A stretch of DNA of 64,000 nt from Paraburkholderia tuberum STM678 (GTDB lineage Bacteria > Pseudomonadota > Gammaproteobacteria > Burkholderiales > Burkholderiaceae): positions 62,001-126,000 of the forward strand of contig NZ_CADFGP010000010.1 in NCBI RefSeq assembly GCF_902833905.1. The letters run 5' to 3'. The position numbers were made by a program, and so were the translations under genes. The notes beneath the pieces were generated by a model. The model saw only the letters and a list, made by a program, of their open reading frames with translations. It did no database searches and had not been told where the DNA came from. Positions 8,913 to 21,225 of this stretch are shown piece by piece. How positions within the stretch are numbered: the first letter of the stretch is position 1; each line of letters opens with the position of its first letter.

Positions 8913-9098
8913 CACGACATGCTGGTCGCGTGCTTATGGTCCCGTTGGAGCGGCAAAGGCGAGCCGGATTTATTGGCCTTCGCGGCGATCACCGACGAGC
9001 CGCCACGCGGGGTCGCCGCCGCGGGGCATGATCGCTGCATCATTCCTATCAAGCCTGAGCATATCGACGCGCGGTTGAATCCGGATCCGCGCGAATGA
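8913..9098 (+). pseudogene. 3' fragment of SOS response-associated peptidase (SRAP family)
   Basis: About 61 residues from HDMLVACLWSRW through FAAITDEPPRGVAAAGHDRC and [19 protein letters not shown] to a TGA at 9096-9098. This matches the C-terminal half of SRAP proteins, including the conserved GHDRCP/I block with the active-site His. There is no start codon context or ribosome-binding site. It is the other half of the gene begun at 5174, about 3.65 kb away, with roughly 130-150 central codons missing. About 250 bases without a gene follow before the phosphoketolase. Confidence 0.75.
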
Positions 9099-9348
9099 GC
9101 ACCGATCGCGGCGTGAATGCGCCGTGCGGTTCTGCAAGCCGCTCGACACGGTGTCGGATCATCCTTGCAATCTTCGCGCAGTAACATATTCTGCGTTATG
9201 GATGTTCATCGGCTGGCGAAGAATACCCGGTTGCAGAGGTCCGCCGACAGGCGCGATTCGGACCCCATCAATCATCGAAGCGCCTGCGCAGCGGGCCCGA
9301 CACGATCCACACCCTCGGGTTGCGGCTGCAAGCACAGGAGACGTCGGT

Positions 9349-11745
9349 ATGGGCAAGCATCCCGCGGCGGACGCTTCGCAGCAGACCGCGCTCGGCAGCG
9401 ACGAACTTCAGCTGATCGATGCGTGGTGGCGCGCATGCAATTATCTTTCGGTCGGCATGATCTATCTGCTGGACAACCCGCTGCTACGGGAGCCGCTGAA
9501 AGTCGAACACGTCAAGTATCGCCTGCTCGGACACTGGGGCGCGAGCCCGGCGTTATCGTTCGTCTGGGCGCATCTGAACCGCGTGATCAAACGCGACGAT
9601 CTCGACGTCGTCTTCATGGCCGGTCCCGGACACGGCGCACCGGGCGTGCTCGGCCCCACCTATCTGGAAGGCACCTACTCGGAGATCTATCCGGACAAGA
9701 GCGCGGATGCCGAGGGCATGCAGAAGTTCTTCAAGCAGTTCTCGTTTCCCGGCCATATCGGTTCGCATGTGACGCCGGAGACGCCCGGGTCCATCCATGA
9801 AGGCGGCGAGCTTGGCTACAGCCTGTCGCATGCGTATGGCGCCGTGCTCGACAATCCGGACCTCATCGTGGCCTGCGTGGTCGGCGATGGAGAAGCGGAG
9901 ACCGGGCCGCTCGCCACCGCGTGGCATTCGAATAAATTCATCAACCCGGCCCGCGACGGCACCGTGCTGCCGATCCTGAATCTGAACGGCTACAAGATCG
10001 CCAATCCGACCATCCTGTCGCGCATCAGCAGCAGAGAACTGGAAGCGCTCTTTGTCGGCTACGGCTACACCCCGCATTTCGTCGAAGGATCGGATCACGC
10101 GGAAATGCATCGGAAGATGGCGCACACGCTCGATACCGTGCTCGGCGAAATTCGGGCAATTCATCGGCAGGCACGCGCGAACGGCAATCTCGAGCGGCCG
10201 CTCTGGCCGATGATCGTGCTGCGCACGCCCAAGGGCTGGAGCGGACCGAAGCAGATCAACGGGCACAAGGTCGAAGGCTCGTGGCGCTCGCATCAGGTGC
10301 CTTTTTCCGATGTGCGCAACAACTCCGCGAATCTCGAAGTGCTCGAAGAATGGATGCGCAGCTACCGGCCCGCCGAACTTTTCGATGCCGAGGGCCGGCT
10401 GATCCCCGAACTCAAGGCGCTGTCGCCCCAAGGCCCGCGGCGCATGAGCGCCAATCCGCACGCGAACGGCGGCGTGCTGCGCCGCGAACTGAAGCTGCCC
10501 GACATCCGCGCGTACGCGGTGGATGTGCTGCACGCGGGCAAGGTGCTGCAGGAGAACACGCGGCCACTCGGCGAATTTCTGCGCGACACGATGCGCGCGA
10601 ACATGAACACCTTCCGCGTGTTCGGCCCGGACGAAACGGCCTCGAACCGTCTGCAGTCGATCTACGAGGTCAGCAAGAAGGTGTGGATGGCCGAGATGCT
10701 CCCCGAGGACGAGGACGGCGGCGAACTGGCGCGCGACGGCCGCGTGATGGAGATGCTGTCCGAACACACGCTGATGGGATGGCTCGAAGGCTATCTGCTG
10801 ACGGGCCGCCACGGCTTCTTCCATACCTACGAAGCGTTTGCGCACGTGGTGGATTCGATGTTCAACCAGCACGCGAAGTGGCTCGACATCAGCCGCAATC
10901 ACGTGCCATGGCGCGCGTGGGTGTCGGCGGAAAACATTCTGCTGTCGTCGACCGTGTGGCGGCAGGATCACAACGGCTTTTCGCATCAGGACCCCGGCTT
11001 CATCGATCTCGTCACCAACAAGAGCCCCTCGGTCACGCGCGTCTATCTTCCGCCCGACGCGAACACGCTGCTGGTGGTCGCCGACCACTGTCTGCGCACC
11101 ACCGACTGCATCAACGTGATCGTCGCCGACAAGCAGAAACACCTGCAATTCACCACCATCGACGAAGCCGTCGTGCACTGCGCCAAAGGCATCGGCGTGT
11201 GGCGGCGCGCGAGCAACGACGAGGACGCCGAACCGGACGTGGTGATGGCCTCGTGCGGCGACGTCGCCACCCAGGAAGCGCTGGCGGCGACGGCGATCCT
11301 GCGCGAGCGTCTGCCCGAACTGAAGCTGCGTTTCGTCAACGTGGTCGACCTGTTCAGGATGCAGCCGGCGAGCGAGCACCCGCACGGCTCGACCGAACGC
11401 GAATTCGACAGCCTGTTTACGACCAATAAGCCGGTGATCTTCAATTTCCACGGTTACCCGTGGCTGATCCACAAGCTCGCCTATCGCTTTCGCAATCACG
11501 AGAATCTGCACGTGCGGGGCTACAAGGAGAAAGGCAACATCAACACGCCGCTCGAACTGGCGATTCTCAATCAGGTGGACCGCTTCAATCTGGTGATCGA
11601 CGTGCTCGACCGCGTGCCGCGCTTGCAGGGCAGATCCGCGCATCTCAGGGAAGACATGAGGAACGCGATCGTCAGCAACCTGAACTATGCGCATACGCAT
11701 GGCACGGACCGCGCCGAGATCGTCGACTGGGTCTGGCCCTTCTGA
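9349..11745 (+). CDS. xfp: Xylulose-5-phosphate/fructose-6-phosphate phosphoketolase
   Basis: 798 residues, the normal phosphoketolase length, from ATG 9349 with AGGAG upstream; the frame is open further 5' but that stretch has no family similarity. Both phosphoketolase signatures are present: [14 protein letters not shown] (about residues 149-162) and [20 protein letters not shown] (about 177-196, the thiamine-diphosphate region). The enzyme splits xylulose-5-P or fructose-6-P with phosphate into acetyl-phosphate and a shorter sugar phosphate. It is the first gene of an apparent operon with glycogen phosphorylase and a debranching enzyme, pointing to storage glucan feeding a carbon-saving route to acetyl units. 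The 250-base leader presumably holds the promoter. Confidence 0.95.
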   Translation: MGKHPAADASQQTALGSDELQLIDAWWRACNYLSVGMIYLLDNPLLREPLKVEHVKYRLLGHWGASPALSFVWAHLNRVIKRDDLDVVFMAGPGHGAPGVLGPTYLEGTYSEIYPDKSADAEGMQKFFKQFSFPGHIGSHVTPETPGSIHEGGELGYSLSHAYGAVLDNPDLIVACVVGDGEAETGPLATAWHSNKFINPARDGTVLPILNLNGYKIANPTILSRISSRELEALFVGYGYTPHFVEGSDHAEMHRKMAHTLDTVLGEIRAIHRQARANGNLERPLWPMIVLRTPKGWSGPKQINGHKVEGSWRSHQVPFSDVRNNSANLEVLEEWMRSYRPAELFDAEGRLIPELKALSPQGPRRMSANPHANGGVLRRELKLPDIRAYAVDVLHAGKVLQENTRPLGEFLRDTMRANMNTFRVFGPDETASNRLQSIYEVSKKVWMAEMLPEDEDGGELARDGRVMEMLSEHTLMGWLEGYLLTGRHGFFHTYEAFAHVVDSMFNQHAKWLDISRNHVPWRAWVSAENILLSSTVWRQDHNGFSHQDPGFIDLVTNKSPSVTRVYLPPDANTLLVVADHCLRTTDCINVIVADKQKHLQFTTIDEAVVHCAKGIGVWRRASNDEDAEPDVVMASCGDVATQEALAATAILRERLPELKLRFVNVVDLFRMQPASEHPHGSTEREFDSLFTTNKPVIFNFHGYPWLIHKLAYRFRNHENLHVRGYKEKGNINTPLELAILNQVDRFNLVIDVLDRVPRLQGRSAHLREDMRNAIVSNLNYAHTHGTDRAEIVDWVWPF

Positions 11746-11778
11746 ACGTCACGCGCAGCATGCACCGAGGAAAGCATC

Positions 11779-14263
<2,485 letters not shown>

Positions 14264-14274
<11 letters not shown>

Positions 14275-16360
14275 CCCTGAAACGGGATCGGTGCGTGCTC
14301 ATGCGGTTCGCTCCGGGTCGCGGTTTCCCGTGGGCGCGTCGGCGGTGCCCGGCGGCATCAATTTCTGCATCTTCTGCCGTCACGCGACGCGCGTCGAGTT
14401 GTTGCTGTACGACGCGGCTGACAGCCCCGAGCCGTTCCAGATCATCACGCTCGCCGCCGCTTGCAACCGCACCTTCTACTACTGGCACGTGATGGTCGAA
14501 GCGCTGCCGTTCGGCACCTACTACACGTGGCGGGCGGACGGTCCGCGCGATACGCGCTCTAGCGGCCACGCGTTCGACCCCGACAGCGAACTCCTCGACC
14601 CGTATGCCCGCGCGGTCAGCGACGTGCTGTGGACGCGGCCTGCGCTCGGCCAGCCGAATCCCGACGGGCACAAAACCCACCGCGCGATCGTGACGGAACC
14701 CCTGCCCTCGTCCTCTCGGCGTATCTCGCGCGGACTCGACGACGCGATCATCTACGAGCTGCATGTCGGCGGCTTTACACGTGATCCGTCGAGCGGCGTG
14801 CAGCATCCCGGTACCTTCGCCGGCCTGATCGAAAAGATTCCGTACCTGACGCAGCTTGGCGTGACCCACGTCGAGTTGCTGCCGGTGATGGCCTTCGACG
14901 AACAGGACGTTCCGCCCGCCACGGCGGCCCTCGGCCTGAGCAACTACTGGGGTTACAGCACGCATAGCTATTACAGCCCGCATCCTCGCTACTGCCGCGA
15001 TCCCGCGCGCGCGCCCCAGGAGTTTCGCGCGCTGACCGACGCCATGCACGCCGCGGGCATCGCCGTGCTGCTCGACGTCGTGTTCAACCATACGGCCGAA
15101 GCGGGCGAGACGGGCCCCGTCATCAACTTCAAGGGCCTCGTCAACGATATCTTCTACCACCTCGACGCGGCCGACCGGCGCCGCTACCGGGACTACACCG
15201 GCTGCGGCAACACGATCAATTGCAACCATCCACTGGTGACGACGTTCATCGTGCGCTGCCTCGAATACTGGGTGGAAGAACTCGGCGTCGACGGCTTCCG
15301 GTTCGATCTGGCGAGTGTCTTCGCGCGCGACCAGCGCGGCGAGCTGATGTTCGATCCACCGCTGCCCTGGGCGATCGAGTCTTCGCGTGTGCTGTCGCGC
15401 GTGCCATTGATCGCGGAGGCGTGGGACGCCGCCGGGATGTATCAGGTCGGCGCCTTTCCCGGCATGGCATGGGCCGAGTGGAACGGCCGCTATCGGGACG
15501 TGATTCGCCGTTTCGTGCGCGGCGACCCGGGGCTCATCGGGGCGGTCGCGACCTGCATCGCGGGCAGCTCGGACCTCTATGCGGACGACGGCAGGCTGCC
15601 CAACAACAGCGTCAACTTCGTGACGTGCCACGACGGCTTCACGCTGATCGATCTCGTCAGCTTCGAATCGAAGCACAACGAAGCCAACGGCGACGAGAAT
15701 CGCGACGGCAGCTCCGACAACCTGTCGTGGAACTGTGGGGCCGAGGGAGGGACCGGCGACGCCCAGATTCTCGGTCTGCGACATCGCCAGGCGCGCAACG
15801 TGATGGCCATCCTGTTCCTCAGTCTGGGTGTGCCGATGACGCTCGCCGGCGACGAGGTGCTGCGCAGCCAGCGCGGCAACAACAACGCCTATTGTCAGGA
15901 CAACTCGCTCAGCTGGTTCGACTGGACACCCACTGAAGCCGGCTCGGCCATGTCGCGCTTCGTGCGCGAGCTGATCGCGCTGCGCAAGCGCCATGCAAGT
16001 TTGCGGCGGCGGTATTTCCTGACCGGCCGGCCCTCGCCGGGGCAGACTCGGCCGGATGCGGCGTGGCACGGCGAGCGCCTGAACGAGCCGGGCTGGCACG
16101 ATCCAGGCGCGCGGCTTCTCGCCGTCACGCTGGGCGGCGAAGCGCCTGGCGAGACCGCACTGCACGTGGTGTTCAACATGGACGATTGCGCCCGCACGGT
16201 CCAGTTGCCGGCGCCCGACGGGCGGCACTGGCGGCGTATCGTCGATACCGCGCGCGACAGTCCGCATGACATCGTGCAAGCGGCGCAACAGGGCGCTATC
16301 GAAAGCGATCAGTCGCGCGTGGAGGCGCGCAGTGTCGTGGTTCTGGAAGAAGCGAGCTGA
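14264..16360 (+). CDS. glgX: Glycogen debranching enzyme / isoamylase-type glycosidase (GH13)
   Basis: 698 residues from a TTG start at 14264 that overlaps the glgP stop; GAGG at 14253-14257 serves as ribosome-binding site. ATG 14271 is out of frame, so the TTG is preferred. An N-terminal CBM48-like beta domain precedes the GH13 barrel with all conserved regions: LLDVVFNHT (about residue 270), FRFDLASV with the nucleophile Asp (about 347), LIAEAWD with the acid/base Glu (about 385) and VTCHDGFTL (about 456). It hydrolyses alpha-1,6 branches of the limit dextrin left by GlgP. Symbol assigned by family and context. Confidence 0.92.
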
Positions 16361-16476
16361 ACCGACGCAAATAACCCGGGTTCTTGTCCTCTAACGTCGA
16401 TGCTGTGGCGGATATGCCGTGTGCAATTTCGATTTACTGGCGGAACAATCCACCGGCAACGATCGCGGAGGGCATC

Positions 16477-16944
16477 ATGAGAATCAGCGTAGACGGGCCG
16501 TCCGTCGTCTTTGCGATGGTTGCGGTCGTGGCCCATGGCAGCGCATTCGCGAGGTCCGAAGCCTGCCATCCCACCTCCGAAAAGCAGATTTCCGCACTGT
16601 TCGATCGCTGGAACGACTCGCTGAAAACCGGCGACCCGCAGAAGGTCGTGGCGAACTACGCGCCGAACTCGATCCTGCTGCCGACCGTCTCGAACAAGCC
16701 GCGTTTGACCGCCGACGAAAAGCTCGACTATTTCAAACACTTCCTCGAAAACAAACCGGTCGGCACGATCGACTTCCGCGACATCATGATCGAATGCAAC
16801 ACGGCGATCGACTCGGGGCTCTACACCTTCAAGTTCGCGGACGGCTCGGTCGTCAAGGCGCGCTATACGTTCACCTACGCGTGGAATGGGCACAAGTGGC
16901 TGATTACCAGCCATCATTCGTCGAAAATGCCGGAAGGCAATTAG
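16477..16944 (+). CDS. Exported NTF2-like (SgcJ/EcaC/CaMKII-association type) protein
   Basis: 155 residues; ATG 16477 has CGGAGG upstream. The N-terminus (about residues 1-26) is a signal peptide ending near HGSAFARSEA. The rest is a SnoaL/NTF2-like cone fold of the SgcJ/EcaC group, recognised from the ISALFDRWNDSLKTGDPQKV opening helix, YAPNSILLPT, and a WLITSHHSS terminal strand. Members bind small ligands or oligomerise; no enzymatic residues can be assigned. It follows the glycogen operon after 116 bases and may be a separate unit. Confidence 0.75.
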   Translation: MRISVDGPSVVFAMVAVVAHGSAFARSEACHPTSEKQISALFDRWNDSLKTGDPQKVVANYAPNSILLPTVSNKPRLTADEKLDYFKHFLENKPVGTIDFRDIMIECNTAIDSGLYTFKFADGSVVKARYTFTYAWNGHKWLITSHHSSKMPEGN

Positions 16945-17067
16945 CCGATGTGGTTTAGAAAAAGTCACGCTGGGACTTGAACCTCATTCACGAATGACCT
17001 GAATACGTCCCGCCTTGACTGCCGCCATCAATACCGTCCAGTCCGCCTCATTCTGTTGCGCGCCTCG

Positions 17068-17448
17068 CTATCCCGTCCTTTCCGCCCGATGCGCGGCCTC
17101 CTGCACACCTCGTACAGCCGCGGCCACGATCAAGCCGGTGAATACCACACCGATCAGCCCGAGGCATGCGGCGTCGATCCGGCCGAACGCCGAAGTGGGC
17201 ACGACATCGCCGTACCCGATGGTGAGCGCCGTGATCGCGCAGAAGTACACGGTTTCACCCAGCGGCGACGGTGTCCGGTTCGCTGTCTCGACGGGCGCGC
17301 CCCAGTAGTCCATGCCAAACGTCAGCAGGACGAACAGTAGAAGCAGACCGATCAGAATCGCTCTCAGATACCACAGGGTTATCGCCATTTCCTTCAGGAT
17401 CTCGCCGGCCCGAGGACGGACCGCACCATCGCCTGTCGCATTTCCCAT
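17068..17448 (-). CDS. Two-transmembrane potassium channel (Ion_trans_2 type)
   Basis: 126 residues. Two hydrophobic helices (about 22-45 and 89-112) flank a pore loop with the selectivity filter TIGYGD at residues 76-81, the K+ channel signature. No cytoplasmic RCK/TrkA-N domain is attached, so it is a minimal pore subunit. ATG 17448 is preceded by CAGGAG. It lies 52 bases downstream of the DUF2955 gene on the same strand and could be its last co-transcribed neighbour. The gene is convergent with the NTF2-like gene; no clear terminator hairpin was seen in the 123 bases between them. Confidence 0.9.
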   Translation of the reverse strand: MGNATGDGAVRPRAGEILKEMAITLWYLRAILIGLLLLFVLLTFGMDYWGAPVETANRTPSPLGETVYFCAITALTIGYGDVVPTSAFGRIDAACLGLIGVVFTGLIVAAAVRGVQEAAHRAERTG

Positions 17449-17500
17449 CGCACGCTCCTGTTGCGATCACCGGATCGGCTTTGCAGCATGCCGCACCGCC

Positions 17501-18514
17501 TCACTCCGCACGGCGGTGCTGCTCGAAAAGCAGAAGCATCAAATACGCATAGGCCGTTACGGCCAGAAAGAGCCCCATTCGGACGGCAAACGCGGTGTAG
17601 ACATCCTTGCCCGCCACGCTGTCCTGCACCGATTGCCCGAGCAGAATGATCATCGTCACGAGACTGTTCAGCCAGAAGCCCGGCGAACAACGCGTGGGTT
17701 GCAGGCCGTACAGCTTGCGTCCCACCAGCAGGCCGAACAACAGCATCCACAGAAAGAACATCCACAGATGCACGAACAGCCTCAGCGCAAACCAGAACGC
17801 GATGGCGAGCAGACCGCCGAGCAGCGTCGAGCCGATCAGATCGCGTGCGGCGCCGCGGGCCGAGGTCGTGCAGGTTTGTCTGCCGAGGCTGACGGACTTC
17901 ATGATGATCGGCATGTAGTTCGCCGGGTCGGTCATCGCGAGCAGATAGGCCGGCATGACGACGAGCGCGGCACGCAGCGCGATATAGGCCGCCTCGTCTT
18001 CCGCCATCGCTGCCGCGGCGGGCTGTTCTCGCGCGCCCATGCTTTCAGGAAACAATCTGTGCGCCAGCGTCGACGCCAGCACGGCAAGCAGAAGTCCCTT
18101 CGCCAGCGCGCCGACGACCGTCAGGGCCAGTTCGAAGTCGGCCGTGCCCGCGGCGGAAATCATCGTCAGTCCCGCGACCAGAAAAGTCGCGACGAGATTG
18201 TTGCCGCCACGCAGCCCGTAACGAAACGCGAAGAACAGCATGAGGCCGACGATCATGATGCCGGCCAACGCATAGTGACGAAGCAACGGAACGAGGAGCA
18301 GGCCGCTGCCGGTGGTCGACGCCACCACCAGCGAAAGAATCACGCCGGCCTTCAACGATAGCGGGCGATTCTGCGTGGCCAGCAGAAAAACCGTGAATAC
18401 CGGCGCGACGACGGGTATCGGGAAATCGAGTCCAAAGCTGACGGCAAGAGCGATTGCCGTTCCGATGGCCACACGTATCGCGCGATAACCGAGGCGCTGG
18501 GTCACGGGTTGCAT
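17501..18514 (-). CDS. DUF2955 / FUSC-like inner-membrane protein
   Basis: 337 residues with two blocks of hydrophobic helices separated by a hydrophilic region (about 155-180, PESMGAREQPAA), the layout of aromatic-acid exporter (AaeB/FUSC-like) proteins of the DUF2955 group. It begins 7 bases after the HlyD-type gene, with GAGAAG before ATG 18514, and is the inner-membrane member of a tripartite efflux set. In AaeAB-like systems such proteins export aromatic acids; the substrate here is unknown. Confidence 0.8.
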   Translation of the reverse strand: MQPVTQRLGYRAIRVAIGTAIALAVSFGLDFPIPVVAPVFTVFLLATQNRPLSLKAGVILSLVVASTTGSGLLLVPLLRHYALAGIMIVGLMLFFAFRYGLRGGNNLVATFLVAGLTMISAAGTADFELALTVVGALAKGLLLAVLASTLAHRLFPESMGAREQPAAAAMAEDEAAYIALRAALVVMPAYLLAMTDPANYMPIIMKSVSLGRQTCTTSARGAARDLIGSTLLGGLLAIAFWFALRLFVHLWMFFLWMLLFGLLVGRKLYGLQPTRCSPGFWLNSLVTMIILLGQSVQDSVAGKDVYTAFAVRMGLFLAVTAYAYLMLLLFEQHRRAE

Positions 18515-18521
18515 GGGCTTC

Positions 18522-19658
18522 TCAATAGACGTAGGAGAGCCAGCTCATCAGCCGGATGAACGCGTGTCCCAGCGGATTGAGCGGATTGCCCTGGGTCGGA
18601 AACGCCATCACTTCGGCCTGCCCGCCCACCCGCAGATCGCGCAGACGCGCGCGCTCGCTGTCGTCGAATTCGACGATTACCGGGAAACGCTGCGCGGGAC
18701 GCAGCCAGTCGCGGCTATTCTGCACGGTGGGCAGGCTGCCCGCCGGCGTGCTCTGCCCCACACTCACGCCATAGCCGATACTGCGAACCCGCCCGCCGAA
18801 CACTTCGCCGGGCAGCACGTCCAAGGCGATCTCGACGCGCGTGCCGGGTTTGAGATGGCCCAGATTGTTCTCCGTCATGTCGGCGCTGATCCACACGTCG
18901 CGGATCGCGATCAGCGTCATGACCGGATTGCCCGCCGCGGCGAACTGACCGACTTCCGTGCGCAGATCGGTCACGACGCCGCTCGAGCGGGCTTTGATCC
19001 GCGCGTTGGCGAGATCGAGTTCGGCCTTCTCCAGCGCGCCAGCGGCGCTGCGCAACTGCGCATTCTCCGCCTCGCTTCCGCCCTGCTGCTCCCGCGCCCG
19101 CTCGACTTCGGCACGGGCCCCGTCGACCTGGCTTAGCGCCTGTTCATGCGTCGCCCGCGCGACCTCGAGGCGTCGCAGGGAGACGGTGCCCTCGTCTTCA
19201 CGATAGAGCCGCTCGAGACGGTCGCTGTCCTGGCGCGCCTTGACCTCGTTCGCGATGGCGGCCCGCAACGCCGCGACTGCCGACTCGATACCGGCCGTGC
19301 TGGCACCGAGCTGCCGGCGCGTGGACTCCAGATCGGCGCGCGCGCGGTCAGCGGCAATGCGGTAGGGCTCGCTATCGACTTCGAACAGCACGTCCCCCGC
19401 GTTGACATCCTGGTTGTTATGGACGAACACCCGCGTCACGCGTCCCGACACCTCGGCGGCGACGGGCACGACATAGGCCTGAATCCGCGCCTGCTGCGTA
19501 TACGGCGTGAAGCGGTCGGCGAGCAGATACCAGATCAGGCTCAGCACGATCAGACAGACGACCCATTTGACCGCCCTGCCCGAAGGGTCGGCGGCAGGCG
19601 TCGACGACTTCGGCGGGGCGGCGGTTCGAGGCTCGCGGGTATCCTGGGTATCGCTCAT
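18522..19658 (-). CDS. HlyD/EmrA-family periplasmic adaptor (membrane fusion protein)
   Basis: 378 residues from ATG 19658; this start overlaps the stop of the upstream gene in an ATGA. There is one N-terminal membrane anchor (about 30-48, VKWVVCLIVLSLIWYLLA), a biotinyl/lipoyl-like half-motif (VAAEVSGRVTRVFVHNNQDV), a long alpha-helical hairpin rich in Arg/Glu, and a second half-motif (IKARSSGVVTDLRTEVGQF). This is the standard adaptor that links inner-membrane and outer-membrane efflux components. It pairs with the NodT-type factor and the DUF2955 protein. Confidence 0.93.
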   Translation of the reverse strand: MSDTQDTREPRTAAPPKSSTPAADPSGRAVKWVVCLIVLSLIWYLLADRFTPYTQQARIQAYVVPVAAEVSGRVTRVFVHNNQDVNAGDVLFEVDSEPYRIAADRARADLESTRRQLGASTAGIESAVAALRAAIANEVKARQDSDRLERLYREDEGTVSLRRLEVARATHEQALSQVDGARAEVERAREQQGGSEAENAQLRSAAGALEKAELDLANARIKARSSGVVTDLRTEVGQFAAAGNPVMTLIAIRDVWISADMTENNLGHLKPGTRVEIALDVLPGEVFGGRVRSIGYGVSVGQSTPAGSLPTVQNSRDWLRPAQRFPVIVEFDDSERARLRDLRVGGQAEVMAFPTQGNPLNPLGHAFIRLMSWLSYVY

Positions 19659-21196
19659 CGTGACGCCCCTTCGGCTTGCCCCGGCGTACCGGAAGACGGC
19701 GCCGTCTGGTCGAGCAGGTCGCCCCAATCGGTGCGTTGCCGCATCTGCGCGCGCGTCGCCGCGTCGACGAGCGGCTGTTCGGTTTCCCAGCCGCCTCCGA
19801 GCGCCTTGTAAAGCGCGATCACACTGCCGAGCGCATTGCTGCGATTGACCACGTACGCGTCCTGCTGCGCGAACAGCGCGCGCTGCGCATCGAGGACCCG
19901 CTGGAAGTCCGAATACCCTTCCCGATAGATCGTATTGGCGAGCGTCAGCGAGCGCCGCGCCGCGCCCTGCGCGTCATTCAGAATGGTGTCGCGCTGCAAG
20001 GCGGCGAGCAGCGCCGTCGCGGCGTCGTCGGCCTCGCGCGCCGCCTCGCGCACCGTGTTCTGATAAGCGAGCGTCAACTCTTGCAGCCGTGCGTCCTGGA
20101 CGCGCACGTTGTTCGTGATCCTGCCGTAATCGAACACGTTCCACGTCACGCTCGGGCCCGCGGCAATGAGCAGTGTGCTCGGTGCGCCCGCGAGCGAACT
20201 GGCGGTCCACGTCAGCGTGCCGAGCAACGATACCGACGGGTACAGATCCGCTTTTGCCACGCCGATGAGCGCCGACTGCGAAGCCATCTGATACTCGGCC
20301 GCGCGAACGTCAGGGCGGCGCAACAGCAGATCGGCCGGTACGTCCTGCAGCACCGCATGATCCACCAGCGGCACCACGCCTTCCTTGCCCGACTGCACGT
20401 CGAGTTCCGGCAGCGGACCCGGCGCTCGCCCGATCAGCACCGACAGCGCATGACGCGCAAGCACGATCTGGCTTTCGAGATCGGGGATGCTGCTCAGCGT
20501 CCCAAGGTACTGCGTCTTCGCCTGCTGGAAGTCGAGTTCGTCGGATTCGCCAGCCTTGAAGAGCTTTTGAGCGATGTCGTAGCTGCGCTTTTGCAACTGG
20601 GCGTTCTCGCGAGCGATACGTAGCCGCGCCTGCGCGACCCGCAGCGTGAAATACGTATCCGCGACCTGCGCGTGCAACAGAACCAGCGCATCGTCGCGGT
20701 TGGCTTGCGCGGCGAAGAACCCGGCGTCGGCCGATTCGATCGCGCGGCTGAAGCGTCCCCAGAAATCGAGTTCCCAGCCGATGCTGAAGCCCGCGCCGTA
20801 CTGCACGAAGGCGCCCGAGCGCGGATTGGAACCATCCGAGCGCTTGCGCGCCGAAGCCAGTACATCCGCACTCGCCTGCTGCACCTGCGGATAGCGTCCC
20901 GCGAGCGCGATGCCGAGCTGTGCGCGCGCCTCGAGCACGCGCAGTCCGGCGATTTTCAGGTCGCCGTTGTTCGCGTCGGCTTCGGCGATCAGACGTTCGA
21001 GATTCCTATCGTCGAAGATCAGCCACCACTGGCGCACATCGGGCTGTGCACCCTGTTGCGTGACCCGCGTGATCGATTCGCTACTCCAGTGCTCGCTCCA
21101 CGCTTCATGCTGCGGCTTGAAGTCCGGGCCCACCCGCATGCATCCGCTCAGGCCAACCGCCGCCCCGAACAGCACTGCGATCCCGTACGGACGCAT
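19655..21196 (-). CDS. Outer-membrane efflux lipoprotein, NodT/OprM family
   Basis: 513 residues from ATG 21196. The N-terminus carries a lipobox (AVGLSGC), making it a lipoprotein with Cys19 as acylation site. It has the duplicated OEP coiled-coil architecture; blocks such as LLRRPDVRAAEYQM and the closing YKALGGGWE are typical of NodT-family factors. A GTG at 21208 lies a better distance from GAGG and would add four residues, so the exact start is uncertain. The frame is open much further upstream, but that part overlaps the AI-2E gene and is not protein-like. Confidence 0.93.
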   Translation of the reverse strand: MRPYGIAVLFGAAVGLSGCMRVGPDFKPQHEAWSEHWSSESITRVTQQGAQPDVRQWWLIFDDRNLERLIAEADANNGDLKIAGLRVLEARAQLGIALAGRYPQVQQASADVLASARKRSDGSNPRSGAFVQYGAGFSIGWELDFWGRFSRAIESADAGFFAAQANRDDALVLLHAQVADTYFTLRVAQARLRIARENAQLQKRSYDIAQKLFKAGESDELDFQQAKTQYLGTLSSIPDLESQIVLARHALSVLIGRAPGPLPELDVQSGKEGVVPLVDHAVLQDVPADLLLRRPDVRAAEYQMASQSALIGVAKADLYPSVSLLGTLTWTASSLAGAPSTLLIAAGPSVTWNVFDYGRITNNVRVQDARLQELTLAYQNTVREAAREADDAATALLAALQRDTILNDAQGAARRSLTLANTIYREGYSDFQRVLDAQRALFAQQDAYVVNRSNALGSVIALYKALGGGWETEQPLVDAATRAQMRQRTDWGDLLDQTAPSSGTPGQAEGASR

Positions 21197-21225
21197 CAAC
21201 GGTGACACGGAGCCATCCTCGAGCT

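Noticed and set aside
8720..9098. A complete transposase between the inverted repeat and phosphoketolase
   Set aside because: Only a short recombinase-like tail and the SRAP 3' fragment are present; no full transposase gene exists here.
9124..9348. Upstream extension of the phosphoketolase frame
   Set aside because: No similarity to the family and a good ribosome-binding site marks ATG 9349.
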